Shown in pieces: positions 29,598-37,485 of a stretch of 64,000 nucleotides of DNA (the first letter of the stretch is position 1; every line of letters starts with the position of its first letter). This DNA comes from Kitasatospora sp. CB01950 (lineage in GTDB: Bacteria; Actinomycetota; Actinomycetes; Streptomycetales; Streptomycetaceae), in contig NZ_LISX01000001.1 of the NCBI RefSeq assembly GCF_001905465.1, forward strand, positions 358,419 to 422,418, written 5' to 3'. The notes under the pieces are model-generated. The model was not told where the DNA came from and searched no databases. It saw nothing but the letters and a program-made list of their open reading frames with translations. The position numbers were made by a program, and so were the translations under genes.

Positions 29598-31952
29598 TCA
29601 CGCCGCCAGCTCGGTCTCCGGCCCCGGCGTCTGCCCGGCCTCCGCGTGCACCGGCGCGAAACACTTGGATTGACGGTCCATCACATAGGCCTGGGCGGCG
29701 GCCAGATCGAAGTACATGCCGACCAGCCGCAGCGACCCGTCCGCGACCCGGCGTTCGACGGCCGGATTGGCCATCAACTGGTCGAGCTGCTGCACCACAT
29801 TGGTGATGCACAGCTGCTCGACCACGTCCGCCGCCGCGCGGCCCTCGAACTCCGCCGGGGCCCGCCGCAGTCGGGCCAGCGAGCCGCGCCCGTTGCGCAG
29901 CCACCGGGCCAGGGCGGTGGGCGGCCCGGGCTGCTCCGTCACGCCGTCCAGCAGGGCCTTCATCGCGCCGCACCCGGAGTGCCCGCAGACCGTGATCGAG
30001 GTGACCTCCAGCACCTCCACCGCGTACTGCACGGCCGCGGCCACCGAGTCGTCCGCCGCGCCCGGTTCGTAGGGGGCGGGTACCAGGTTGCCGACATTGC
30101 GGACGGTGAAGAGGTCTCCCGGGCCGGAGCTGGTGATCATGCTGGTGACCATCCGGGAGTCCGCGCAGGTGAGGAAGAGCTGTGAGGGCGTCTGACCGTC
30201 GCGGGCCAGCCGGGCCAGCTCCTGGCGGACCAGCGGGGCGGTGTGCTGCTGGAAGCCGCGCACGCCGTGCAGCAGCCGGACGTGCGGATCGTCCGCGCTC
30301 GGCTCGATGCAGTGGTGGCCGACCCAGGGCGTCCACGCGCTGCAGCGGTGCGCGCCGGGGGCATCCTCGACCAGGACGGTGCCGTCGGGATCGAGCACCT
30401 CCTGGGCCTGATGGTCCGTCGACATGGAGACCTGGGCCCCCGTGGCCTGGTGGTCGGCGCGCCAGGCGTGCAGCGCCTCGAACGCGGCGTGGTCGAGGAA
30501 GGAGCCGTCGTGCCGGACCGTCACCCGGGTGCCGGCGGGGATCCGGGCGAACGCCCGGCTCAGCCGGGGGACGGCCACGAACGTCAGCGGGCCGTGGGTG
30601 CGGACGGTGCAGGAGCCGTCCGGCTCGGCGACCACCTCGACATGGGCCCGCGTCAGCCGGTACAGGGCGAGCAGCACGGCGACCGAACCGCCGAGGACCA
30701 CCCCGAGCGGGACACCGAGCAGCACCACGCCGAGCACGGTGGCCAGGTAGACCGGGAACTCGCGATGCCGGTGCACCCGCCGGATGTGCGCGAAGCTCAC
30801 CATCTGCACGCCGACCACCAGCACCAGCGCGGCGAGCGCGGCCAGGGGGATGCGGCGCAGCCCGGCCGTCAGCACCAGCGCCGCGACCGCCACCCAGCAC
30901 CCGTGCAGCACCGCGGACGCCCGGGTGGCCGCGCCGGCCTGCACATTGGCGGTGGAACGCACCGCGCCGCCGGCCACCGGGAGCCCGCCGAGCAGCCCGG
31001 AGAGCAGGTTGGAGACGCCCTGGGCGCGCAGTTCACGATCCAGGTCGCCGACCCGGCGGGTCATCCGGTCGACGGCGACGGAGGACAACAGGGACTCGAC
31101 GCCGGCCACCGCGGCGACCGTGAGCACCAGGCCGAGCAGCGCCGCCCAGTGACCGGCCAGCACGCCCGGCGAGGGTGGGGAGAAGAACTGGTGGTGCTCC
31201 CAGACCGGGAGTTCGACCCGGGCCAGCCGCAGTTCGGCGATCAGCGAGAGTGTGGTGGCGGCGGCGATCGCGACCAGTGCGGCGGGCAGCCGGGCCAGCC
31301 GGGCGCCGACCCGGCCGACCGGGCCCGGCAGCCGGCCGAGCTTCGGCCAGCCGAACAGCACGGCGAGCGCGAGCAGGCCGACCATCAGCGCGGGCGGGTG
31401 CGGGCCGGCCAGCTCGGCGGGCAGCGAGCGCAGGTCGGCGATGGCCGAACTCTGCGGCGAGCCGCCGAGGATGACGTGCAGTTGGGCGATCGCGACGGTG
31501 AGGCCCACCCCGGCCAGCAGGCCGTGTACCACGGCGGGGGAGACCGCGAGCGCGGCGCGGGCCACCCGCAGCGAGCCGAGCAGCAGTTGCAGCAGCCCGG
31601 CGGCGACCGTCACCAGGCAGGCGATCTGCCAGCCGTATTGGGCGATCACCCCGGCGGTGACCACGGTAAGCGCGGCCGAGGGCCCGCTGACCTGCAGATG
31701 GGTGCCGCCGAGCAGCCCGGCCACCAACCCGCCGACGGCAGCGGCGACCAGACCGGCCGTCAGCGGCGCGCCGGTGGCCAACGCGATGCCGAGCGAGAAC
31801 GGCACCGCGATCAGGAACACCGCGAGCGAGGCCGGCAGGTCGTGCACCAGCAGGGCGCGCACCCGCCGCCCGGCCAGCGCGGCCACCCCGGGCGGCGGGG
31901 CGTGGTCCGTGGTGTCGGAGGCGATGGGGGCGCTGGAGATGTCGAGGGGCAT
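29598..31952 (-). CDS. SulP-family transporter fused to beta-carbonic anhydrase
   Basis: This 784-residue fusion starts with a SulP anion-transporter domain of about 11-12 helices (signature LAVFLIAVPFSLGIALATGA, then GLLGGTHLQVSGPSAALTVV and GGLPVAGGAVRSTAN), followed by a short STAS-like stretch and a beta-carbonic anhydrase. The anhydrase zinc ligands are visible in FLTCADSRMV and VCGHSGCGAMKALLDG. Such fusions are thought to couple bicarbonate transport to CO2 hydration. The gene has its own promoter region and is followed by no nearby gene on its strand. Confidence 0.93.
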   Translation of the reverse strand: MPLDISSAPIASDTTDHAPPPGVAALAGRRVRALLVHDLPASLAVFLIAVPFSLGIALATGAPLTAGLVAAAVGGLVAGLLGGTHLQVSGPSAALTVVTAGVIAQYGWQIACLVTVAAGLLQLLLGSLRVARAALAVSPAVVHGLLAGVGLTVAIAQLHVILGGSPQSSAIADLRSLPAELAGPHPPALMVGLLALAVLFGWPKLGRLPGPVGRVGARLARLPAALVAIAAATTLSLIAELRLARVELPVWEHHQFFSPPSPGVLAGHWAALLGLVLTVAAVAGVESLLSSVAVDRMTRRVGDLDRELRAQGVSNLLSGLLGGLPVAGGAVRSTANVQAGAATRASAVLHGCWVAVAALVLTAGLRRIPLAALAALVLVVGVQMVSFAHIRRVHRHREFPVYLATVLGVVLLGVPLGVVLGGSVAVLLALYRLTRAHVEVVAEPDGSCTVRTHGPLTFVAVPRLSRAFARIPAGTRVTVRHDGSFLDHAAFEALHAWRADHQATGAQVSMSTDHQAQEVLDPDGTVLVEDAPGAHRCSAWTPWVGHHCIEPSADDPHVRLLHGVRGFQQHTAPLVRQELARLARDGQTPSQLFLTCADSRMVTSMITSSGPGDLFTVRNVGNLVPAPYEPGAADDSVAAAVQYAVEVLEVTSITVCGHSGCGAMKALLDGVTEQPGPPTALARWLRNGRGSLARLRRAPAEFEGRAAADVVEQLCITNVVQQLDQLMANPAVERRVADGSLRLVGMYFDLAAAQAYVMDRQSKCFAPVHAEAGQTPGPETELAA

Positions 31953-32270
31953 GTCTCTTCCCGTCTTCTTCCGGTGGTTTCCGGGGGAGCGGACGCAGCC
32001 GCGCCCGGTGGTGGGGTCTCTCTGATCTCTCGGGTCTCTTGGCCGGATCGGCTGTCGCGGGTCGCAGCGGGCGTGTCGGGGGCGACCGGACGATGGGTGG
32101 CCGCGCGGGGCCCGGACGGCGCGGCGACGGCCAGTGGCGATCCGGGTTCAAGACTTGGCAAACCGAGAGTAATGAGACCTTTGCACAGCGTGTGCGTCGG
32201 GTGGTAGCGCAAAAAGGGCTTTTCACCACATCGTGTGGTACCCGAACCGACCGGGAATGCGGTGAAACGC
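31953..32270. other. Gene-free leader upstream of the SulP-carbonic anhydrase gene
   Basis: I see no gene here. Two palindromes occur near 32210-32240: an A-rich/T-rich inverted pair (AAAAAGGGCTTTT) and ACCACATCGTGTGGT (32226-32240, 6-bp arms, 3-base centre). Both could be operators on the minus strand. The stretch near 32160-32230 is noticeably less GC-rich than its surroundings, as expected for a promoter. Confidence 0.5.
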
Positions 32271-32312
32271 CGAGGGGCCGACCCGTCCAGCAGGACGGGT
32301 CGGCCCCTCGGG
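32271..32312. terminator. 19-bp hairpin terminator after the CooC-like ATPase gene
   Basis: A perfect 19-bp stem (32271-32289 with 32294-32312) and an AGCA loop lie 13 bases past the stop of the minus-strand ATPase gene. Confidence 0.88.
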
Positions 32313-32324
32313 GCAGGTGCGGTC

Positions 32325-33311
32325 TCAGACTCCGGCGGTCCGGGCCTGTTCGACGCCCAGCACGTAGGCCGGGTCCACCTGGGTGGCCAGGTCCGCGCCG
32401 ATCTTGGCGTTGCCCCAGCTCTCCGCGTTGCGCAGGTGGAAGCGGACCGCCTGGGCGCTGTAGCGGCCGGGGTCGCGCAGCGGGTGGGCGGCGTCCGCGG
32501 CGGTGCGCAGCCGGCCCAGCACCTCGCGGTTGGCCGGCTCCAGCGCGCGCAGCGGCGGCTCGTCCCCGCGCTCCAGCCGTCGCACCCAGTCGGAGTGCCC
32601 GAACACGGCGTACAGGTCGTCGCCGACCTCCCGGCGCAGGAACTCGAGGTCGTCCGGGCTCTGCACCTTGTTGCCGATCACCCGCAGGTGGACGTCGAAG
32701 TCCTGGGCGTACTCCTTGTACTGGCGGTACACCGAGACGCCCTTGCGGGTCGGCTCGGCGACCAGGAAGGTCAGGTCGAAGCGGGTGAACAGGCCGGAGG
32801 CGAACGAGTCGGAGCCGGCCGTCATGTCGGTGACCAGGTACTCGTCCGGGCCGTCCAGCAGGTGGTTGAGCAGCAGCTCCACCGCGCCCACCTTGGAGTG
32901 GTAGCAGGCCACCCCGAGGTCCTCCTCGGTGAACGCGCCGGTCGCCATCAGCCGTACCGAGCCCTCGTCCAGCGCGATCGGCCGGGCGCAGGCCGCGTAG
33001 ACCGGGTTCTCCTCGACGATCCGCAGCAGCCGGGAGCCGGGGCCGGGCGGGGTGGTCTTGATCATCTCCTCGGCGGAGCGGATCAGCGGGTTGGCGCCGC
33101 GCAGGTACTCCTTGATCTCCGGCAGGTGCGCGCCGAGCGAGGGCAGCGCTGCGGCCTGGGCATCCGTCAGGCCCAGCGCCGGGCCCAGATGCTGGTTGAT
33201 GTCCGCGTCGACGGCGACCACCGGACAGCCGGCGGCGGCCAGATGGCGGATGAACAGTGCGGACAGGGTGGTCTTGCCGCTGCCGCCCTTGCCGACGAAG
33301 GCGATCTTCAT
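32325..33311 (-). CDS. CooC/MinD-like P-loop ATPase
   Basis: A 328-residue soluble ATPase of the SIMIBI (MinD/ParA/CooC) class. The deviant Walker A is FVGKGGSGKTTLSALF, with the signature Lys in KGGSGKT; the next strand gives VAVDADINQHLGPALG and a Walker B-like TDMTAGSDSF appears near residue 165. The DINQHLG stretch is typical of CooC, which loads nickel into CO dehydrogenase, but no CODH genes are visible. A metallocentre chaperone for another enzyme is possible, and the neighbouring carbonic anhydrase needs zinc. The ATG at 33311 is well placed. Confidence 0.87.
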   Translation of the reverse strand: MKIAFVGKGGSGKTTLSALFIRHLAAAGCPVVAVDADINQHLGPALGLTDAQAAALPSLGAHLPEIKEYLRGANPLIRSAEEMIKTTPPGPGSRLLRIVEENPVYAACARPIALDEGSVRLMATGAFTEEDLGVACYHSKVGAVELLLNHLLDGPDEYLVTDMTAGSDSFASGLFTRFDLTFLVAEPTRKGVSVYRQYKEYAQDFDVHLRVIGNKVQSPDDLEFLRREVGDDLYAVFGHSDWVRRLERGDEPPLRALEPANREVLGRLRTAADAAHPLRDPGRYSAQAVRFHLRNAESWGNAKIGADLATQVDPAYVLGVEQARTAGV

Positions 33312-33414
33312 CTGAGTCTCCGGCTCTGTGGCTCTGTAGCTCTGTGGTGCATGGCTCTGTTCGCCGCGCGCTGCCGCGGGGGTGCGGTGGCACCACTGTC
33401 GCGGTGGACGCTTG

Positions 33415-33433
33415 TTGGAAATCGTTATCGTCA
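33415..33433. promoter_or_regulatory. Fur/Zur-like inverted repeat upstream of the CooC-like gene
   Basis: TTGGAAATCGTTATCGTCA contains a short palindromic core (AATCGTT) resembling Zur/Fur boxes, 104-122 bases before the ATPase start and 124 bases before the divergent Fic-like gene. Agreement with the consensus is only partial. Between it and the start codon are four near-copies of GGCTCTGT (33322-33360). Confidence 0.3.
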
Positions 33434-33556
33434 CCGATTGCGGCTCATGCTAGCGGTGGTTTGGGGTGTCGCACATGGGGGAAGGGCGGATTGCCACGAA
33501 AGGGTGACCCAGGGGTTGCTGCCCGGTTGCCCCGTCGATTCATTACTCTCGGGTAG

Positions 33557-34438
33557 GTGACCACAGGAACAGACCCGCTCGCCCCGCTGACCCAGCTGTC
33601 CGGGGTCCCCGAGGCCGTCGCAGAGGTGCGCAAGAACGTCGACCGCCTCTACGGACACCGCGTGATGCGACGCCGGGCGGGCGAGGTGACGTCCGAGTCC
33701 GCACTACGCGGCGCGCGCGCCTCCGCCGCCCTGGAAGGCGCCGACTGGCCGCTCGAAGAAGTCCGCCGCCGCACCGACTTCGGCGCCGACCCCGAGGCCC
33801 GCACGATCGGCGCGGCCCTGCGCCTCTCCGCCGAGGCCGGCCAACTGCTCAGCGTCTGGCGCACCTCCCCGCTCCAGGTGCTGGCCCGCCTCCACCTGCT
33901 CGCCGTCGGCGACGCCGACCCGTCCGCCGGCCGCCCGCGCCACCCCGGGGAGAGCACCGCACCGCTGTTTCCGCGCGAACTCGCCGCCACCGAGGGCGCC
34001 GCGCCCGACGGCCCGGTCGGCGAACTCCCGCCGCCGCCACCCGCCGACGAGGTGGCCGCCCGCCTCGACCAGCTCGCCGGGCTGCTGGCCGCCCGCGCCG
34101 AACGCCCCACCGGCGGCGCGCCCGCCCTAGTGGTCGCCGCCGTCGTGCACGGCGAACTGCTCGCGCTGCGCCCCTTCGGCACCTACAACGGCCTGGTCGC
34201 CCGCGCCGCCCAGCGGATCGTGCTGACCGCCGAGGGCCTCGACCCGAAGGCGATCTGCCCCGCCGAGGTCGGTCTCGCCGAACTCGGCACCGCCGCCTAC
34301 CGGCAGGCGCTGCTGGGCTACCTGGAGGGCACCCCCGAGGGCATGGCCCGCTGGCTCCGCCACTGCGCCACCGGGCTCGGCCTGGGCGTCCGGGAGAGCA
34401 CCGCGGTGTGCGAGGCGATGCAGCGCGGCATGGTCTGA
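33557..34438 (+). CDS. Degenerate Fic-domain-like protein
   Basis: A 293-residue protein resembling Fic/DOC proteins: an N-terminal helical region with ESALRGARASAALEGADWP (the inhibitory-helix-like motif of Fic proteins, S-x-x-x-E-G), and a core segment ELLALRPFGTYNGLVARAAQR in place of H-P-F-x-D/E-G-N-G-R. The His, acidic residue and Gly-Asn-Gly loop are altered, so AMP transfer is unlikely. A conserved non-catalytic binding role is more likely. The GTG start lacks a ribosome site; TACTCT lies 8 bases upstream and could be a leaderless -10. Confidence 0.75.
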   Translation: MTTGTDPLAPLTQLSGVPEAVAEVRKNVDRLYGHRVMRRRAGEVTSESALRGARASAALEGADWPLEEVRRRTDFGADPEARTIGAALRLSAEAGQLLSVWRTSPLQVLARLHLLAVGDADPSAGRPRHPGESTAPLFPRELAATEGAAPDGPVGELPPPPPADEVAARLDQLAGLLAARAERPTGGAPALVVAAVVHGELLALRPFGTYNGLVARAAQRIVLTAEGLDPKAICPAEVGLAELGTAAYRQALLGYLEGTPEGMARWLRHCATGLGLGVRESTAVCEAMQRGMV

Positions 34439-34896
34439 ACCGGCAGGAGCCCCGGCGCGGTTGCGCCGACTCCGCGCACGCGGTCGGGGCTCACCCGGTC
34501 GGTGCGCGCGGTTGCGGCCCACATGGTTGCGGCGACGTCCGAGACTTCCGGGCGTCGCCGCTGGCACGGAGACCGGGTTACCAGTGCATGCACCGTTCAT
34601 TGCCCATCAGGCGGGATCCTGTTGCCCTTCGCCTGGTGCGGCGGCCCGACAGCGGGTCGGCTGCATGTGGGTGCCCGATTGTCCGTGCGTGGGGTCCGTG
34701 GGGCCTGAACTGCGTTGTCGGAACGACCCTGTTGGGTCCTGACCGGGTCTCGCGGGCCTAATCCATTTCTACCGCAGATCAGACGGAAGGGGAACCCGGA
34801 AAATCTAGGTTTGCCGGGTTCCCGTGTGGTTTGTCCGATTTGGCGAACCGCTGCCCCGTGCAGGACCGTTCCGCCCGGCACTGCGCGGTTCGCGGC
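34439..34896. other. Gene-free spacer with a terminator-like hairpin at 34790-34823
   Basis: No supported gene is present between the Fic-like and HAD genes (convergent). GGGAACCCGG (34790-34799) pairs with CCGGGTTCCC (34814-34823) around a 14-base AT-rich loop and probably terminates one or both transcripts. The 34550-34790 part has lower GC than the genes and only short random reading frames. Confidence 0.6.
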
Positions 34897-35808
34897 TCAG
34901 GTCGTCGGGCGCCGCCGCCGCGCGCTGTACCAGAGCACCCCGGCCGTCAGCGCCGCCGCGCCGACCGCCACCGCGGCCAGCACCGAACGGCTCGGTGCGC
35001 GGAACTCCGGGAGTCGACGCGTCAGTTCGACCGGCCGGCTGAACACCAGCACCGGCCACTCGCGCGCCACCGCCTCCTTGCGCAGCGCCCGGTCCGGATT
35101 CACCGCAGCCGGGTGGCCGACCGTCTCCAGCATCGGCAGGTCGGTCGACGAGTCGCTGTACGCATAGCAGTTGGCGAGGTCGTAGCCCTCCCGCTCGGCC
35201 AGCTCGCGGATCGCGGCGGCCTTGTTCTCGGCGTACGCGTAGTACTCGATCTCGCCGGTGTAGCGGCCGTCCTCGACGTGCAGACGGGTGGCGATCACGT
35301 GGTCGGCGCCCAGCAGTTGGCCGATCGGCTCGACCACCTCGGAGCCCGAGCTGCTGACGATCACCACGTCCCGCCCGGCCGCGTGGTGCTGCTCGATCAG
35401 CGAGGCCGCCTCGTCGTAGATGATCGGGTCGATCATGCCGTGCAGGGTCTCTGCGACGATCTCCCGCACCTGCTGGACGTTCCAGCCCCGGGTGAGCGCC
35501 GACAGGTAGGCCCGCATCTTCTCCATCTGGTCGTGGTCGGCACCGCCGACCAGGAAGACGAATTGGGCGTAGGCGCTCTTCACCACCGAGCGGCGGTTGA
35601 TCAGGCCGCCCTGGTAGAACGGGCGGCTGAAGGCGAGTGCGCTCGACTTGGCGATGATCGTCTTGTCGAGGTCGAAGAAGGCGGCGGTCCGCGGCACGCC
35701 GTACCCGGGTCGGGCGGGCGCTGTGGTGTCCGTTACGGGCTCGGTGGAGTCCGGTGCGTCGGAGTCGGCACCGCGGTCGGCGAAGTCGGCGTTCTCGGTG
35801 GTGTCCAC
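34897..35808 (-). CDS. SerB-like HAD-IB hydrolase with C-terminal membrane helix
   Basis: A 303-residue HAD phosphatase. Motif I is FFDLDKTIIAKSS, motif II VVIVSSSGSEVV, motif III Lys in AYAENKAAAI and motif IV CYAYSDSSTDLPMLETVG. After the catalytic domain, a helix (AAVAVGAAALTAGVLWYSA) followed by RRRRP anchors the C-terminus in the membrane. HAD-IB members act on phosphoserine-like or lysophosphatidic substrates; this subgroup, next to ssd/tad in actinobacteria (like Rv3661), is uncharacterised. The GTG at 35808 has TATCCT 8 bases upstream, suggesting a leaderless transcript. Confidence 0.88.
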   Translation of the reverse strand: MDTTENADFADRGADSDAPDSTEPVTDTTAPARPGYGVPRTAAFFDLDKTIIAKSSALAFSRPFYQGGLINRRSVVKSAYAQFVFLVGGADHDQMEKMRAYLSALTRGWNVQQVREIVAETLHGMIDPIIYDEAASLIEQHHAAGRDVVIVSSSGSEVVEPIGQLLGADHVIATRLHVEDGRYTGEIEYYAYAENKAAAIRELAEREGYDLANCYAYSDSSTDLPMLETVGHPAAVNPDRALRKEAVAREWPVLVFSRPVELTRRLPEFRAPSRSVLAAVAVGAAALTAGVLWYSARRRRPTT

Positions 35809-35900
35809 GGGAACCGAGGATAGAGGGACCGGCAAAACAGGCGGCCATTCGGTGGACCCGGAGGCGTGCGGGTTTGTGTTTCTGGGCGGTCGGGTACACC

Positions 35901-36012
35901 ATGGAAGTCACGGATCGTTCGCGCGACCGTGCTAACCCGGTCCGGCTCCTCCCCCCCGAGCCGGGCCGTGGATAGACGACCCCCGCTCTCCCCCCCGGCG
36001 GGGGTCGTCGCA
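35901..36012 (+). ncRNA. 6C small RNA
   Basis: Two hairpins with C-rich loops define the actinobacterial 6C RNA. Hairpin 1 (35938-35948 with 35958-35968) has a CTCCCCCCC loop; hairpin 2 (35975-35986 with 35998-36009, 12 perfect pairs) has a loop with seven C residues and also serves as terminator. The location between the SerB-like HAD and ssd genes matches the mycobacterial 6C RNA (B11) between Rv3660c and Rv3661, on the strand of ssd. The 5' end is estimated; TTTGTG (35873) and TACACC (35895) may be its promoter. The RNA is reported to pair with target mRNAs through the C loops. Confidence 0.85.
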
Positions 36013-36219
36013 TGTCCGGGGCCATTTTCCTAGGCAATTGAGCCTCCAGGGAGTGGCGTGACGGGCGGTTCAGGGGGGCGCTCCAGCGGTTTCCGAGTCG
36101 CTGTCGAGGGTTCTTTGCACCCCATCGATTTGTCACGCTCCGTAGTGGATCGAACGTCATATCGGTATACCCGATGCGTCAATTCCGAACTGATTTGACC
36201 CCCGTCCGAGTGAGTCCGG

Positions 36220-36245
36220 TTATCCACAGGGGCGGGTTATCCACA
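36220..36245 (+). promoter_or_regulatory. Two perfect DnaA boxes upstream of ssd
   Basis: TTATCCACA occurs at 36220-36228 and 36237-36245, in the same orientation with a 17-base period inside a longer direct repeat. They lie about 130-155 bases before the ssd start codon. The surrounding 36013-36375 spacer otherwise holds no gene and is AT-richer around 36100-36200. DnaA could regulate the downstream operon or be titrated here. Confidence 0.6.
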
Positions 36246-36375
36246 GGCATTGCGAACTCCGCTGACACATTCCGCGCCGTCCCCCACCGTGGTGTCCGCG
36301 ACGCCGCGCCGGCCCACCCGGGCCGCCGCGTCCGACGCGCCGTCAGACCCGTCCCGCACCACGCGGAGGCCCGCC

Positions 36376-37476
36376 TTGTCCGCATTCCTCACCGACCCGC
36401 ACGCCACCGGCCCCGAGCCCCCGCTCGGCCCGCTGATCCTCACCGCTGACGAGAACCTCGCCGAGCAACTCACCCGCCTGTGCGCCGCCGCCGGAGCCGA
36501 ACCACGGCTGCTCAGCGGCGCCCCACCGCCCGCCCGGCTGTGGGAGAACGCCCCACTGGTGCTGGTCGGCGACGACCTCGCCGAACGGTGCGCCGATCTG
36601 CCCCGTCGTCCCGGCGTGCTGCTGCTCGGGCTCGACCTCGACGACGGCGAGATCTGGGTCCGCGCCGTCCGGCTCGGCGCGGAGCACGTGCTGTTCCTGC
36701 CCGACGCGCAGTCCTGGCTGTTCGACCGGATCGCGGACGCCACCGAAGGCGTCGGGCCGCCCGCGCTCACCGTCGCCGTGCTCGGCGGGCGCGGCGGCGC
36801 CGGGGCCTCCACGCTGGCCTGCGCGCTCGCGGTCCGCGCCGCCGGGGCCGGGCACCGCACGATGCTGATCGACGGCGACCCGCTCGGCGGCGGACTCGAC
36901 GTCCTGCTCGGCGCCGAACAGACCGGCGGCCTGCGCTGGCCCGACCTGGCCGCCTCGCGCGGCCGGATCAGCGGCACCGAGCTCGCCAAGGCACTGCCCG
37001 AACTACACCGGCTCAGCGCCCTGTCCTGGGACCGCTCCGACACCCTGACCATCCCCGCCGAAGCCATGCGCAGCGTCCTGGCCGCCGCCCGCCGACGCGG
37101 CGGGCTGGTCGTCCTCGACCTGCCCAGACACCTCGATGCGGCGGCCGCCCAGGCCCTCGAACAGGCCGACACCGGGCTGCTCGTGGTCCCCGCCGAACTG
37201 CGCGCGCTGGCGGCCGCCGACCGGGTCGCCGCAGCCGTCCGGATACGGCTCGCCGACCTACGGGCCGTCGTCCGCACCCCCGGGCCGTCCGGCCTCACCG
37301 CCGCCGACATCGCCCGCGGCCTGCAACTGCGCCTGGCCGGGGAGCTCGCCCCCGAGCCCGGCCTCGCCCTGGACGCCGAACGCGGCGCCCCGCCCGGCCT
37401 GCGGGACGGCGGGCCGCTGGCCCGGTTCTGCGGGCGATTCCTGACCGAAGCGATGCCGCCCGTCGTGGCGGCCTGA
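36376..37476 (+). CDS. ssd: Ssd/CpaE-like septum-site-determining protein
   Basis: A 366-residue MinD/CpaE-like protein of the helicase/secretion neighborhood (TIGR03815-type). The first 120 residues form a receiver-like domain; the ATPase-like domain starts at VAVLGGRGGAGASTLACALA. The two lysines of the deviant Walker A are missing, as described for mycobacterial Ssd, so it is a likely pseudo-ATPase. It still has DGDPLGGGLDVLLGAE and VVLDLPRHLD. I chose TTG at 36376 because GGAGG lies 6 bases upstream; an earlier TTG at 36250 has no such site. It heads the tad operon. Confidence 0.88.
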   Translation: MSAFLTDPHATGPEPPLGPLILTADENLAEQLTRLCAAAGAEPRLLSGAPPPARLWENAPLVLVGDDLAERCADLPRRPGVLLLGLDLDDGEIWVRAVRLGAEHVLFLPDAQSWLFDRIADATEGVGPPALTVAVLGGRGGAGASTLACALAVRAAGAGHRTMLIDGDPLGGGLDVLLGAEQTGGLRWPDLAASRGRISGTELAKALPELHRLSALSWDRSDTLTIPAEAMRSVLAAARRRGGLVVLDLPRHLDAAAAQALEQADTGLLVVPAELRALAAADRVAAAVRIRLADLRAVVRTPGPSGLTAADIARGLQLRLAGELAPEPGLALDAERGAPPGLRDGGPLARFCGRFLTEAMPPVVAA

Positions 37477-37485
37477 GGAGAACCC

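Noticed and set aside
35809..35900. tmRNA or RNase P RNA in the ssd spacer
   Set aside because: No tRNA-like ends or P4 core; the two C-loop hairpins fit the 6C family instead.
36220..36245. Replication origin
   Set aside because: Only two boxes, and no dnaA, dnaN or rpmH nearby; titration or regulation is more likely.
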